Shown: positions 17,099 to 25,502, numbered from the stretch's first letter. The stretch is DNA of 64,000 nt from Stigonema ocellatum SAG 48.90 = DSM 106950 (GCA_016903675.1 JADQBA010000017.1:38467-102466), one strand, 5' to 3'. Translations and numbers: made by a program. The notes: generated by a model not told the origin, from the sequence alone.

Positions 17099-19837
17099 AT
17101 GCACACGGCTTTACACCTTAAGTACCGTCCACGTACCTTAGACGAGTTGGTGGGTCAGGAGTACGTTCAGAAAACTCTCGTCAATGCAGTTGAGTCAGGG
17201 AAAATTGCCCCGGCTTACCTGTTCACTGGTCCTAGAGGAACGGGTAAAACCTCGACAGCCCGAATGTTTGCGAAGTCACTAAACTGTACCCAAAGTCCTA
17301 AACCTACTGTTCATCCCTGCGGTGAGTGTCAGTCCTGTCGTTCTATCGATAAAAGCACCAGCTTGGATGTTGCGGAAATTGACGCAGCGAGCAATAACGG
17401 GGTTGATGATGCCCGCAGTCTGATTGAGCGCAGCAGCTTTGCCCCAGCGGTAGGGCGCTATCGAATTTTTCTGGTCGATGAGTGTCTAACGGGCGATAGT
17501 CTGGTATTAACATATTCAGGATTAACAAGAATTGATGACCCGAATATAGTCGGCAAAGCCGCACTGTCCTACAACGAGGTTAAGGAACAATGGGAATTTA
17601 AGCGGATAACTCGTGCTTTGGTCAAAGGTCAACGTCAGACTGTGGTTATCAAAACAACAACTTCTGAAATTTGTTGTACCCCTGAACACCTAATTAGGAC
17701 AGAAAACGGATGGAAAAAAGCAGAGACAATCAAACTAGGAGACAGAATCCTGAGTGTACAAAATCACTTACTCCAGAAGAGCGACTTCGGATTCTCGAAC
17801 CACTCAGACCACTCTGTGTATGTGGATGTGGCGAACAACTTAACATCCCGCAGATCCACAAGCATAATACCGTCGATTACATTGTTAACATCTACTGGAA
17901 AAAGCATCCAACCAAACAGAACCATCACATCAAGCAATCAGTCGAAGACAGGATTGTGGAACTTGAACCGCTTCGACCTTTCTGTGCCTGCGGATGCGGT
18001 GAGAAACTCAACATACCCATGCATCTTCTTAAAAGGCGAAGCTCTGTTGAAGCTGTACTCAAGCACTGGTCTAACCACCCAAACCTTCAACGACACGGGG
18101 CATGGCAAGCTCATACAGAAAAACGGGACAAATCACTTGAACCGTTGTCACCAGAAAGCTTGGGGAGAATCTACGGAACTTTGCTGGGAGATGGGTCTAT
18201 TGGCTACCCACATTCAACCTCTAGATCCCCTAGACTCGCTTGGAGTCATGGAATTATTCAATTGGCTTGGCTGCAACAAAAGTGCGATCGCTTGCCCGAA
18301 CTTAAACCTAAACTCACAATTGTGCCCAATGGTGGCTATGGAGAGCAGTTGGCTGTTGCCAAAACAATCTGCCACCCCGATCTGCGAGAAGTTTATGCAG
18401 TGGTTCGACCTGATAGGGGACCAAAGCAAGTCAATCTCGACTGGCTTAGTAGAATCACTGAGGAAGGTTTGGCTTGGTGGTACATGGATGATGGGTCTGC
18501 AAAATTCACCCCTAAGACGGGTTGGATCAAGGTCAGTTTACACACTGAAGGGTATAGCCTTCAAGAAAATCAAATCTTGGTGGACTGGCTTACATCGCTC
18601 GGTTACCCCTGCAAACTCCAATTGTTACGCCGGAAAAAAGGAGCTAAGTCTTACTACTTCATCATACTTCCAAATGAATCCTCTCAACGATGGATTGCTC
18701 AACTTTGCAAATACGCAATCCCACAAATGGCTTACAAGTTTGGAAGTTGTTAAATCTGTCACAGTTGGCGGCATTGAACCTGTTTACGACATCGAAGTTG
18801 AGGACAATCACAACTTCATCGCAAACGGATTACTGGTTCACAATTGCCATCAACTTACAGTACAGTCCCAAAACGCTCTTTTGAAGTGCATTGAGGAACC
18901 ACCTGCTCATGTAATATTCATTTTCTGTACAACGGAACCTCACAAAGTCCTGCCGACGATTACAAGTCGATGCCAAGTGTTCAACTTTCGTGCTTTGTCC
19001 ATTACTGCCATTGTGGAGCAACTTCGGTTCGTAGCCCAAAAAGAATCTATTGCCATCACTGATGAAGCTCTAGTTGCGATCGCACGCACGGCTGACGGTG
19101 GATTGAGAGATGCTTTACAGCTATTGGATCAGCTGAGTCTGTTGGGAGTTGAAATTACTAAAAGCCACATTCTTGAACTTTCAGGAAGTGTGACAGAATC
19201 GGACTTAGTGGCAATCTTCCAGGCGATAAAGATAGGCAATGTATTTGGGCTGTTGCAATTGTCGCGCTCGCTCCTGGATAACGGTAAAACACCCAAACTG
19301 ATTTTGAGCAATTTGCTCACCATCTACCGCGACTTGCTTGTAGTTATGGCTTCCCCAAAAAGCCAAGACCTGATGACTGGGGCAGTCAGCTACTCCCAAC
19401 TGAAACATCTGGCGACGGATTGGGATTATGAGACAGTCAGTACAGGGCTGACTCAGTTGCAAAAATCGGAAAACCAACTCCGCAATGCAGCCCAACCTCA
19501 CCTCTGGCTGGAAGTTTGCTTGCTAGGACTGGTGACAACGCGATCTGAGCGTAGCAACGGCTCAAAGGCTCCATTCAATTCCAAGGGAAAATCTCAACCG
19601 AAAGGTCCAAAGAGTAACCTTACTGCCGTTTGGAACAAAGTCTTGGAGGCGGCTACACCTAACAATCGTTCCTTGCTGACGCACGCTGAACTTGTTGAAT
19701 TTGTAAGGGGGAAAGCTGTCATAACAGTCGAAGCAAAATATTTCAACAAATTTAATTCCAACGCCAAAAAGGTGGAGAGAATGTTCCAGAAAGCTACAGG
19801 AGCAAAAGTGACTGTATCGATTAAGGAGCGCAGCTGA
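17099..19837 (+). CDS. dnaX: DNA polymerase III gamma/tau subunit with intein
   Basis: Clamp-loader ATPase, 912 aa as encoded, 458 aa after removal of the intein. Extein features: N-terminal YRPRTLDELVGQ, Walker A (GPRGTGKT, 44-51), zinc cysteines C63/C74/C77/C80, Walker B ending FLVDE, then after the intein CHQLTVQSQNALLKCIEEPP, sensor 1 (FIFCTTE) and SRCQVF arginine finger. The intein splits the protein between VDE and CHQ, precisely at the Walker B, a highly conserved site known for DnaX inteins. The stop TGA overlaps the holA ATG by one base (TGATG). The frame is open from end to end despite a second gene nested in it (17710-18753). Confidence 0.95.
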   Translation: MHTALHLKYRPRTLDELVGQEYVQKTLVNAVESGKIAPAYLFTGPRGTGKTSTARMFAKSLNCTQSPKPTVHPCGECQSCRSIDKSTSLDVAEIDAASNNGVDDARSLIERSSFAPAVGRYRIFLVDECLTGDSLVLTYSGLTRIDDPNIVGKAALSYNEVKEQWEFKRITRALVKGQRQTVVIKTTTSEICCTPEHLIRTENGWKKAETIKLGDRILSVQNHLLQKSDFGFSNHSDHSVYVDVANNLTSRRSTSIIPSITLLTSTGKSIQPNRTITSSNQSKTGLWNLNRFDLSVPADAVRNSTYPCIFLKGEALLKLYSSTGLTTQTFNDTGHGKLIQKNGTNHLNRCHQKAWGESTELCWEMGLLATHIQPLDPLDSLGVMELFNWLGCNKSAIACPNLNLNSQLCPMVAMESSWLLPKQSATPICEKFMQWFDLIGDQSKSISTGLVESLRKVWLGGTWMMGLQNSPLRRVGSRSVYTLKGIAFKKIKSWWTGLHRSVTPANSNCYAGKKELSLTTSSYFQMNPLNDGLLNFANTQSHKWLTSLEVVKSVTVGGIEPVYDIEVEDNHNFIANGLLVHNCHQLTVQSQNALLKCIEEPPAHVIFIFCTTEPHKVLPTITSRCQVFNFRALSITAIVEQLRFVAQKESIAITDEALVAIARTADGGLRDALQLLDQLSLLGVEITKSHILELSGSVTESDLVAIFQAIKIGNVFGLLQLSRSLLDNGKTPKLILSNLLTIYRDLLVVMASPKSQDLMTGAVSYSQLKHLATDWDYETVSTGLTQLQKSENQLRNAAQPHLWLEVCLLGLVTTRSERSNGSKAPFNSKGKSQPKGPKSNLTAVWNKVLEAATPNNRSLLTHAELVEFVRGKAVITVEAKYFNKFNSNAKKVERMFQKATGAKVTVSIKERS
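17483..18844 (+). other. DnaX intein (454 aa, in-frame splicing domains)
   Basis: Begins with Cys1 (codon 17483-17485, CLTGDSLV) and ends with Asn at 18842-18844 (GLLVHN), followed by Cys+1. Splicing blocks: A (CLTGDSLVLT), B (TPEHLIRTENGW), F (VYDIEVEDNHNFIANG) and G (LLVHN-C). The N-terminal block of ~95 aa and C-terminal block of ~35 aa make a mini-intein; the ~330 residues between have no recognisable domain in this frame (Ser/Thr/Asn-rich). That same DNA encodes a LAGLIDADG endonuclease in another frame. Without splicing the DnaX ATPase would be split, so splicing should be required for function. Confidence 0.93.
17710..18753 (+). CDS. LAGLIDADG homing endonuclease nested out of frame in the dnaX intein
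   Basis: A 347-aa frame, shifted +2 relative to dnaX, wholly inside the intein. It has two LAGLIDADG-type helices: LGRIYGTLLGDGS (151-163) and GLAWWYMDDGS (253-263), spaced as in the intron-type LAGLIDADG_2 family, plus a tandem duplicated N-terminal module of about 56 aa with Cys-rich knuckles (CVCGCGEQLNIP, CACGCGEKLNIP), probably zinc-binding DNA-contact units. Its ATG at 17710 has AGGA 10 nt upstream (17696-17699), so it can be translated from the dnaX mRNA without splicing. It would cleave the intein-less dnaX allele and drive homing. Intein endonucleases are normally fused in frame; here it is not. Confidence 0.9.
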   Translation: MEKSRDNQTRRQNPECTKSLTPEERLRILEPLRPLCVCGCGEQLNIPQIHKHNTVDYIVNIYWKKHPTKQNHHIKQSVEDRIVELEPLRPFCACGCGEKLNIPMHLLKRRSSVEAVLKHWSNHPNLQRHGAWQAHTEKRDKSLEPLSPESLGRIYGTLLGDGSIGYPHSTSRSPRLAWSHGIIQLAWLQQKCDRLPELKPKLTIVPNGGYGEQLAVAKTICHPDLREVYAVVRPDRGPKQVNLDWLSRITEEGLAWWYMDDGSAKFTPKTGWIKVSLHTEGYSLQENQILVDWLTSLGYPCKLQLLRRKKGAKSYYFIILPNESSQRWIAQLCKYAIPQMAYKFGSC

Positions 19838-20793
19838 TGATCACATTGCTAATTGGCGACGATCAATACGCTATCCGGAAAAAACTTACGTCTTTCAAAA
19901 GCGCTCTCGACCCAGCTTGGACAAGCTTTAACTACCACCGATTCCCTCAATCGTCCCTCAGCGATGCTATTGACTGTGCTTTAACGATCGCATTCGGCAC
20001 TTTAAAAGCGAAGCTAATTGTCGTGGAGGATTGCAACTTCAAGCAATTTGACGACAAGATGCTGAAAACTTTAGACCTTCTGCCACAAATCCCGGACTTC
20101 TCCCACTTGGTATTTATTGCACCGTCCTTTGACAAGCGGCTGAAGGTTTCTAAATTCTTGATTTCACATGGTAAGCTCTTGGAATTCATGCTAATCCCGC
20201 CGTGGCGAACTGATCTAATTGTCCAGTCTATCTCGGCACAAGCTAAGTCCGTGAAGTTGCTACTCGACAGCAACACAGTTGACTATTTGGCTCTAGCTAT
20301 TGGTAACGATTCAGCCCGTGCAGAATCGGAATTGCAGAAGCTCGCTATTTATGGGTCAGGTCGCCGCCTTACTAATGCGGAAGTACAAGCGCTAGTTCCG
20401 TCACAGACTCAAAACAGCCTCCAGCTCGCTGAAGCTATTCGAGAAAATGATTGTAGAAAGGCAATGACTCTGCTCAATGAACTTCTTGCTCGTGCTGAAT
20501 TTCCACTGGTGATTTGTGCAACACTCTCTACCCAGTTCAGAATGTGGCTTTGGGTTAAAGCAGCGATGGCGAATGGAGTAAAGCTTGACAGTGAAATAGC
20601 CAAAGTCTGTCAAATTGCCAATCCAAAACGAGTTTATTTTCTGAAGAAAGAGGTGGCAGAGACATCTGAATTGGCTCTTGCTCAAGCTGTAACATTACTG
20701 CTTGAGTTGGAAGTGTCCCTCAAACGGGGAGCCGGAGCAGATTCTATGCTGCCTTCAATACTTGCAATTGCACGATTATTTGGATCGGTCTAA
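19837..20793 (+). CDS. holA: DNA polymerase III delta subunit (clamp-loader wrench)
   Basis: A 318-aa protein with the HolA pattern: LIGDDQYAIRKKL at the start, a DUF-type AAA region with LVFIAPSFDKRLKVSKFL, the LALAIGNDSARAESELQKLA helix typical of delta, and the C-terminal collar (FPLVICATLSTQFRMWLWVKAAMANG). Its ATG overlaps the dnaX stop (TGATG), so translational coupling is likely. With dnaN and dnaX it would supply clamp plus two of three core loader subunits; delta prime (holB) was not found in the window. Confidence 0.9.
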   Translation: MITLLIGDDQYAIRKKLTSFKSALDPAWTSFNYHRFPQSSLSDAIDCALTIAFGTLKAKLIVVEDCNFKQFDDKMLKTLDLLPQIPDFSHLVFIAPSFDKRLKVSKFLISHGKLLEFMLIPPWRTDLIVQSISAQAKSVKLLLDSNTVDYLALAIGNDSARAESELQKLAIYGSGRRLTNAEVQALVPSQTQNSLQLAEAIRENDCRKAMTLLNELLARAEFPLVICATLSTQFRMWLWVKAAMANGVKLDSEIAKVCQIANPKRVYFLKKEVAETSELALAQAVTLLLELEVSLKRGAGADSMLPSILAIARLFGSV

Positions 20794-20830
20794 TCCATGT
20801 AACGGCGATCGCACTTCCGTGCATAAACAG

Positions 20831-20865
20831 CCCCTTTCTATCCGACAAATGCCTGTGGAAAGGGG
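20831..20865 (+). terminator. Terminator after the dnaN-dnaX-holA operon
   Basis: Stem CCCCTTTC (20831-20838) with GAAAGGGG (20858-20865), 19-nt loop, followed by TTATTTGTTGTTT. It lies between holA (ends 20793) and the convergent HNH gene (ends 20877), so it may serve both directions. Confidence 0.65.
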
Positions 20866-20876
20866 TTATTTGTTGT

Positions 20877-21182
20877 TTAATTTTTGATTGTTAATTCCAG
20901 TGACAACTGACCTGGAGAGATATTGCTTTGTCTAAATCGATGATAGTAGAGGTGACAGCTGCTGCACAAGCAAACTAAGTTCTGCAATCTGTTGTCAGAC
21001 GGGTCGCGATTCCAATGATGAACTTGAAGAGTGTAAGCTCTACGTTGGGATTTTGTCCAATCGGGAATTTCTTGTCCTGGTTGCAAGCAAAGTCTGTTAC
21101 ATTTTTGACAGCGCCAACCCACCGCTGACTTCATAGCAGTGGCTAATTCCTTCCAATTTTCAGAATAGCGGCTCTTGCTCAT
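20877..21182 (-). CDS. HNH endonuclease, small
   Basis: A 101-aa HNH protein: CQKC (about 27-30), the LQVHHWNRDPSDNRLQNLV core with the HH and Asn, and a final CSSCHLYYHR. This is the full core of single-domain HNH enzymes like those in phages and restriction loci. It lies convergent to holA and upstream (minus strand) of parAB. Substrate unknown. Confidence 0.85.
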   Translation of the reverse strand: MSKSRYSENWKELATAMKSAVGWRCQKCNRLCLQPGQEIPDWTKSQRRAYTLQVHHWNRDPSDNRLQNLVCLCSSCHLYYHRFRQSNISPGQLSLELTIKN

Positions 21183-21311
21183 TTTTGAACTTGTCAGGTT
21201 GCTAAAAATTATCGTTGTGTAAACGCGTAACAGTTTTATCCTATCGCTGTGTAGAGTCTACACAAGCTTTCTTTACTCCGGACTCAACCTAATTTTCGCA
21301 CAACAGAACTC

Positions 21312-22448
21312 TTAGTTTTGCTTCAAGACTAATTCAATTTCTGCTAACTTTTGACGCAGGACTTCTTGAAACTCTATTAGTTGAGTTCGATCAGTTTTCT
21401 TCAATGACTCTAAGGAGAGTTTTTGTAGGCGACGAGCCTCTTGTGACACTGGCTTAATTTTGGTTTCAGACGTTGATGATGGCTGTACCTGGGAAGCTAT
21501 CACTGAGGCTACTAATTTTCGAGTAGCGCTAGCAGATAATTTCTCTGCTATAACATTGTGCGTGGTATTAAGCCTGATTGATTCTGCTTCCTCTTCTGTT
21601 ACTCCCAAATTTTTGGCCGAGAGTTTCTGAAGCGCCATTGCATGAACACCTTTGAGTCCAAGTGATCTAATTGCAGCTTTGAGGTCTTCTGCTAGGGATA
21701 GCATTGGGAATATGTTGGCATCGATGGAAGCAGGATTAAGTTGTAAATCCAACAGTAATGCCAATATTGCCTGTTCTCGCTCATCTAAGTCCATATCTGC
21801 TAGACCAAGTTGTTGCTCTTCTGCTGTTCCTGTCATCAGATCTATCACAGAATTCATGCGTTTCTGTGCGTTCAACCGTCGCACCACTGTCGAGAGAATG
21901 CGGGGGATATCTTGATGGTCTAAATCAGTATTGGTCGCCAATTCTTGCTGGATCGCCTCAGCTTTATCGAGAGGATTGAGGTCTTCCCGATGCAGCGAGG
22001 TTAGTAGCGCTTTGCGGTGCAAGGCAGCAGGTTCTGGAATGATGACAGCTTGGAGATTTTGCCAACCTAAGGCTTTGGCACTGCGCCAGCGCCGCTCCCC
22101 ATCGAATATAACTAAGTTTTCCCGCTGAATCAGAATGACTGGCTCTAGTTGTCCATCCGATGCTAGAGAACGGGACATGGACTCGATACTTTCTGGCAAA
22201 AATGTTTGTCTGGGTTGCTCTGGGTTCGGTAGAATTTGCTCGAGTGGAATACATTGGATGCCTGATTGTGATTGAAGTTGCGATCGCAGCACTTGGATCT
22301 GTTCTTCTAACTCAGTAGAACCCTTAGAACGAAGTTCTTCAATCTCTGCTCTCAGTTGCTGGAGTTCTGATTCAGCTTCAGATAACTGCTGAGACTGCTT
22401 TGCCGCTGAAAAATAATTGGTAATGTCTGGAGCTTTCCTTTGGGTCAT
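21312..22448 (-). CDS. parB: Plasmid partition protein ParB
   Basis: A 378-aa ParB/Spo0J-like protein: N-terminal 60 aa coiled coil (KQSQQLSEAESELQQLRAEI), ParB N-terminal nuclease-like domain (IPLEQILPNPEQPRQTF, IFDGERRWRSAKALGW, LLTSLHREDLNPLDKAEA) and a central HTH/helical region. The C-terminal part has a basic coiled coil. The ATG is 2 bp after the parA stop, i.e. one operon. Acts with ParA and a centromere (probably the palindrome at 23297) to segregate the plasmid. Confidence 0.93.
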   Translation of the reverse strand: MTQRKAPDITNYFSAAKQSQQLSEAESELQQLRAEIEELRSKGSTELEEQIQVLRSQLQSQSGIQCIPLEQILPNPEQPRQTFLPESIESMSRSLASDGQLEPVILIQRENLVIFDGERRWRSAKALGWQNLQAVIIPEPAALHRKALLTSLHREDLNPLDKAEAIQQELATNTDLDHQDIPRILSTVVRRLNAQKRMNSVIDLMTGTAEEQQLGLADMDLDEREQAILALLLDLQLNPASIDANIFPMLSLAEDLKAAIRSLGLKGVHAMALQKLSAKNLGVTEEEAESIRLNTTHNVIAEKLSASATRKLVASVIASQVQPSSTSETKIKPVSQEARRLQKLSLESLKKTDRTQLIEFQEVLRQKLAEIELVLKQN

Positions 22449-22450
22449 AG

Positions 22451-23278
22451 TTATTCTTTTGTTTTCTTCTTATTTCTAATCAAACCCGCTATGTATGACG
22501 CGATGTCTTTAAAGTCATCTTTGGCGGCATGGCTGGGGCGGTAAAGATGTAGTGGTAAACCTTGACCACTGGCGTTGACAAATTCAGTACTATCGCGAAT
22601 AGCTGGAAAGGCACGGATATTCATCTGCTCCAACTGAGATGGCAATGCAGAAAGCATCTGTCTGTGAGCAGCTCGTCGGGAATCATTTTGGTTTGGTACA
22701 AATCCCAGAATTTCTGGCTCAGGTTTTAAGCGTAAGTGCTTACAATGGTAGTAATACCACTCCAGTAAATGAGCCGCTCCTTGAATTGACTTTGGTTCAA
22801 GTTGTACGGGAATAACAATGTGAGTGCTAGCCGCTAATGCCATTAAAGGCAAGGGACCAAGGGTTGCAGGGCAGTCAAAGATAATCAAGTCATGCTCCAG
22901 AGGATAGTCAGTTAAGCGATCGCCCAGAAGGTAGGCTCCTCGTTTGTGCAAGACCAGCTCATCCGCTGTTTGTGTCAACACCATTCCGCCTTGACAGATA
23001 ACCACTTTGTCTGTTTGTTCTCTCCAGCAGGGAGTTAAGGGCCAAGAGCCGTCAAAGTTATCTCGCAGCACAGCTGCTAGAGTGTGTTCTGGCTCTGGTG
23101 GACTCAATCCACAAAAGAGCGTTAGCGACCCTTGGGGGTCGAGATCCATAAGGGCTACATTGAACCCACGTTTTGCTAGTTCGTAGGCTAAATGAACTGA
23201 AAGCGTCGTTTTACCACTTCCACCAGCATTGCTTATTACAGCTAGTCGAATTTGCATGGTTTTTTCTTTGCGTGTCAT
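22451..23278 (-). CDS. parA: Plasmid partition ATPase ParA
   Basis: A 275-aa ParA/Soj-type ATPase with the deviant Walker A (SNAGGSGKTTLSVH), A' (ALMDLDPQGSLT) and Walker B (LIIFDCPATLGPL). Start at the ATG 23278 or the in-frame Met 8 (23257, MQIRLAV), which is the more usual ParA start. No N-terminal HTH, so it is a Ib/III-like small ParA. The 32-bp palindrome lies 20 bp before the first start. Confidence 0.95.
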   Translation of the reverse strand: MTRKEKTMQIRLAVISNAGGSGKTTLSVHLAYELAKRGFNVALMDLDPQGSLTLFCGLSPPEPEHTLAAVLRDNFDGSWPLTPCWREQTDKVVICQGGMVLTQTADELVLHKRGAYLLGDRLTDYPLEHDLIIFDCPATLGPLPLMALAASTHIVIPVQLEPKSIQGAAHLLEWYYYHCKHLRLKPEPEILGFVPNQNDSRRAAHRQMLSALPSQLEQMNIRAFPAIRDSTEFVNASGQGLPLHLYRPSHAAKDDFKDIASYIAGLIRNKKKTKE

Positions 23279-23296
23279 TCCATCATATATCGAACC

Positions 23297-23328
23297 ACAA
23301 ACATCATATATCGATATATGATGTTTGT
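23297..23328. promoter_or_regulatory. 32-bp perfect palindrome upstream of parA (candidate parS or operator)
   Basis: A perfect palindrome of 32 bp, symmetrical about 23312/23313 (centre ...ATATATCGATATAT...), with a 13-bp half-site copy (CATCATATATCGA) 21 bp before it at 23281-23293. Both sit directly ahead of the parA start. This is the expected place for a ParB-bound centromere or autoregulatory operator. Confidence 0.75.
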
Positions 23329-23338
23329 TAACTAAAAG

Positions 23339-23520
23339 TGGGGAATGGGGAATGGGGAGTGGGGAAGGGGGAAAGGGGAAATTGCAACCTTACCCAATGT
23401 CCAATGTCCAATGTCCAATACCCATTACCCGATGCCCATTACCCAATGCCCCAATGCCCAATGCCCATTGCCCCTTTCCCCTTTCCCCACTCCCTACTCC
23501 CCACTCCCCAATTCCCAATT
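23339..23520. repeat. Short tandemly repeated G/C-rich heptad-type sequence
   Basis: Imperfect repeats of GGGAATG/GGGAGTG on the plus strand followed by CCCATTA/CCCAATG units, so the block could fold as a large stem. These STRR-like sequences are common in Nostocales intergenic DNA. They are inside a spuriously extended plus-strand frame that begins at 23325; the real downstream gene starts at 23535. Confidence 0.75.
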
Positions 23521-23534
23521 TGAAGCGAGTCGTT

Positions 23535-24810
23535 ATGCTTAAGAAACTGCGACTGGAACGGTTTAAAAACTTTAAAGAAGCCGAATTAATTCTAGGTTCT
23601 TTGACCCTTTTGGTGGGAACAAATGCCTCTGGAAAAAGCAACATTCGGGATGCATTTCGGTTTCTTCATGGAATATCTCGTAATTACAATCTAGCTGAAA
23701 TATTCGGGGAAAAATGGATTGAAGGGGGCGTTCTTCAATGGCGAGGAATTCGTGGTGGAACGCGAGAAGTTACCTTTCAAGGTCAGTCTACTTTTGCCCT
23801 AGAGGTCTCATTGCCAATAGGGGAGAAAGACTCACAACACTCCAGCAACTTATCGAATTGAAGTTAATCCAGGTACAAGCAGTAAAGCCGCCACTGTTAT
23901 TGCTGAAAGTCTCTTGATCGCAGGGGAAAAAGATAGCGTTTTTGAAGCAGCCCATTCTGAACAAGGGCAGAATAATTTATCCGTCAAATTAAACGGCGTG
24001 CTGCTGAATGATCCAACTCAAACTTTTACTGATGATCGACCTATTGTTGCACAAATGGCAGCGTTTGGCTCCGCTGTTGCCCCTTGGGCAATGACAGCAT
24101 CTCCATCAGTTAGAGGAGCAGCCCAAGCTGTCATGAAGGCTCTAAGTTCAGTGCGGTTTTTGGATTTAAGCCCGGATGCTATGCGGTTACCTTCCTTGCC
24201 TGGACAAACAATTTTGGGGGATAGGGGGGAAAACTTATCTTCTGTATTGCAGAAAATTTGTGAAACCCCTGAAAGTAAACAAGCACTCCTTCAATGGGTA
24301 CAAGAACTAACCCCGATGGATGCTATGGATTTTGAGTTTCCTGCTGATTTTACCGGGAAAATCTTGCTAACCTTAATTGAGGAGAACGGGCAAAAAACAT
24401 CTGCTATCAGTGCATCAGATGGGACATTACGTTTTCTAGCAATGATCGCTACGTTATTGGGTTCAGAAGCAGCACAATTCTATTTTTTTGAAGAACTAGA
24501 CAACGGAATTCACCCCAGCCGATTACATCTACTACTCCAACTCATCGAGCGTCAGGTTTCTCAAGAAACAATTCAAATTGTAGCTACGACTCACTCACCA
24601 GAGTTGCTTAGACTATTAGGAACACAATCATTGGAGTATGCCTCATTAACCTATCGGCTCTCAGATAAACCTGATGCCCAAATCAAACGGATTGTTGATA
24701 TTCCAGAAGCACGGCGTGTCATCCATGAGCAAGACTTGGCACGCCTCCATGAATCTGGGTGGTTGGAAGATGCAGTGAATTTCACCGAAGACGAGGACAC
24801 AATCGAATGA
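23535..24810 (+). pseudogene. AAA ATPase (OLD/RecF-like), one-base frameshift
   Basis: The first part (23535-23861) starts MLKKLRLERFKNFKEA with Walker A GTNASGKSN; the second (to 24810) continues in the +1 frame with ATPase signature features and HSPELLRLLG near the end, plus FFEELDNGIHPSRL as a Walker-B region. The join is at 23829: removing the extra G of AAAGACTC restores TPATYRIEVNPGT in phase. The complete product would be about 425 aa, a typical AAA_21-type ATPase. It shares 4 bp (ATGA) with the following TOPRIM-like gene, so they formed one two-gene unit. The break could be a true mutation or a sequencing error. Confidence 0.8.
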
Positions 24811-25385
24811 ATGTACTCGTGATTCCAGAGGATTTCCGTAAGGATCAATATATGCTCAAGCCAATTTTCATGGCGATGATGAAGGAAGTAGGTAAGCCCA
24901 ACGTTAAAGTTAGAGTTTGTCAAGATCCACTTCTAGGAGGCGTTAATGAAGCTTTGAAATGGGAAAGGATTAAGGAAATTATTGAGCGGTACAAAGGCAT
25001 GGTTAACCTGTTTTTACTGTGTGTAGATCGGGATGGGAAAGAAGGGAGAAAGGGAGCGCTGGCTAGTATTGAGCAGCAAGCAGTAAATATTCTAACTGGC
25101 GGGAGGTTACTGTTAGCAGAAAATGCTTGGCAGGAAATTGAGGTTTGGGTTTTAGCAGGTCATGACTTACCCAGTGATTGGAATTGGCAAGTCATCCGCA
25201 ATGAGGTTAATCCCAAAGAAACTTACTTTCTTCCTTTGGCTACACAACGAAAGCTTTTAGATGCTCCTGGTGAAGGACGCAAGACACTGGCAGAGGAGGC
25301 GGCGCGAAGATATGAGCGAATTCGCCAACTTTGTCCAGAAGATATAGCAGATCTGGAAGACAGAATTCGCTCATTCGTAGCTTGA
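24807..25385 (+). CDS. TOPRIM-like protein, partner of the AAA ATPase
   Basis: About 192 aa from the ATG at 24807, which overlaps the ATPase stop by four bases; the frame's upstream ATG at 24759 is inside the ATPase and less likely. It has a TOPRIM-like set of acidic motifs: VLVIPEDFRKD near the start and LFLLCVDRDGKEG (DRDG) at about 70, with a later ENAWQEIEVWVLAG. ATPase plus TOPRIM-like pairs occur in anti-phage systems (OLD/Gabija-like, PARIS-type). No named family recognised, so defence is an inference from neighbourhood logic. Confidence 0.6.
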   Translation: MNVLVIPEDFRKDQYMLKPIFMAMMKEVGKPNVKVRVCQDPLLGGVNEALKWERIKEIIERYKGMVNLFLLCVDRDGKEGRKGALASIEQQAVNILTGGRLLLAENAWQEIEVWVLAGHDLPSDWNWQVIRNEVNPKETYFLPLATQRKLLDAPGEGRKTLAEEAARRYERIRQLCPEDIADLEDRIRSFVA

Positions 25386-25476
25386 GGGTGGCGATCGCGT
25401 AACGGCGGCTTCGGCATCGCCTGCACATTCCTACAATTAAATTAGTCAGTTTTCTCTCCGCGCGAGCGCGCGGTAA

Positions 25477-25502
25477 GGGTAGTAGGATTTAAACCACTAC
25501 CC
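25477..25502 (+). promoter_or_regulatory. Hairpin abutting the helicase start codon
   Basis: GGGTAGT (25477-25483) and ACTACCC (25496-25502) form a 7-bp stem that ends one base before the ATG at 25503; another GC hairpin (CCGCGCG-AG-CGCGCGG) lies at about 25458-25473. The stem would cover the ribosome binding region, so translation may be regulated. Confidence 0.5.

Noticed and set aside
18214..18429. 71-aa minus-strand frame in dnaX
   Set aside because: Antisense shadow of the dnaX intein and the nested endonuclease; two frames there already explain the sequence.
23325..23534. N-terminal extension of the AAA ATPase
   Set aside because: It is translation of heptad repeats; the natural start MLKKLRLERF is at 23535.
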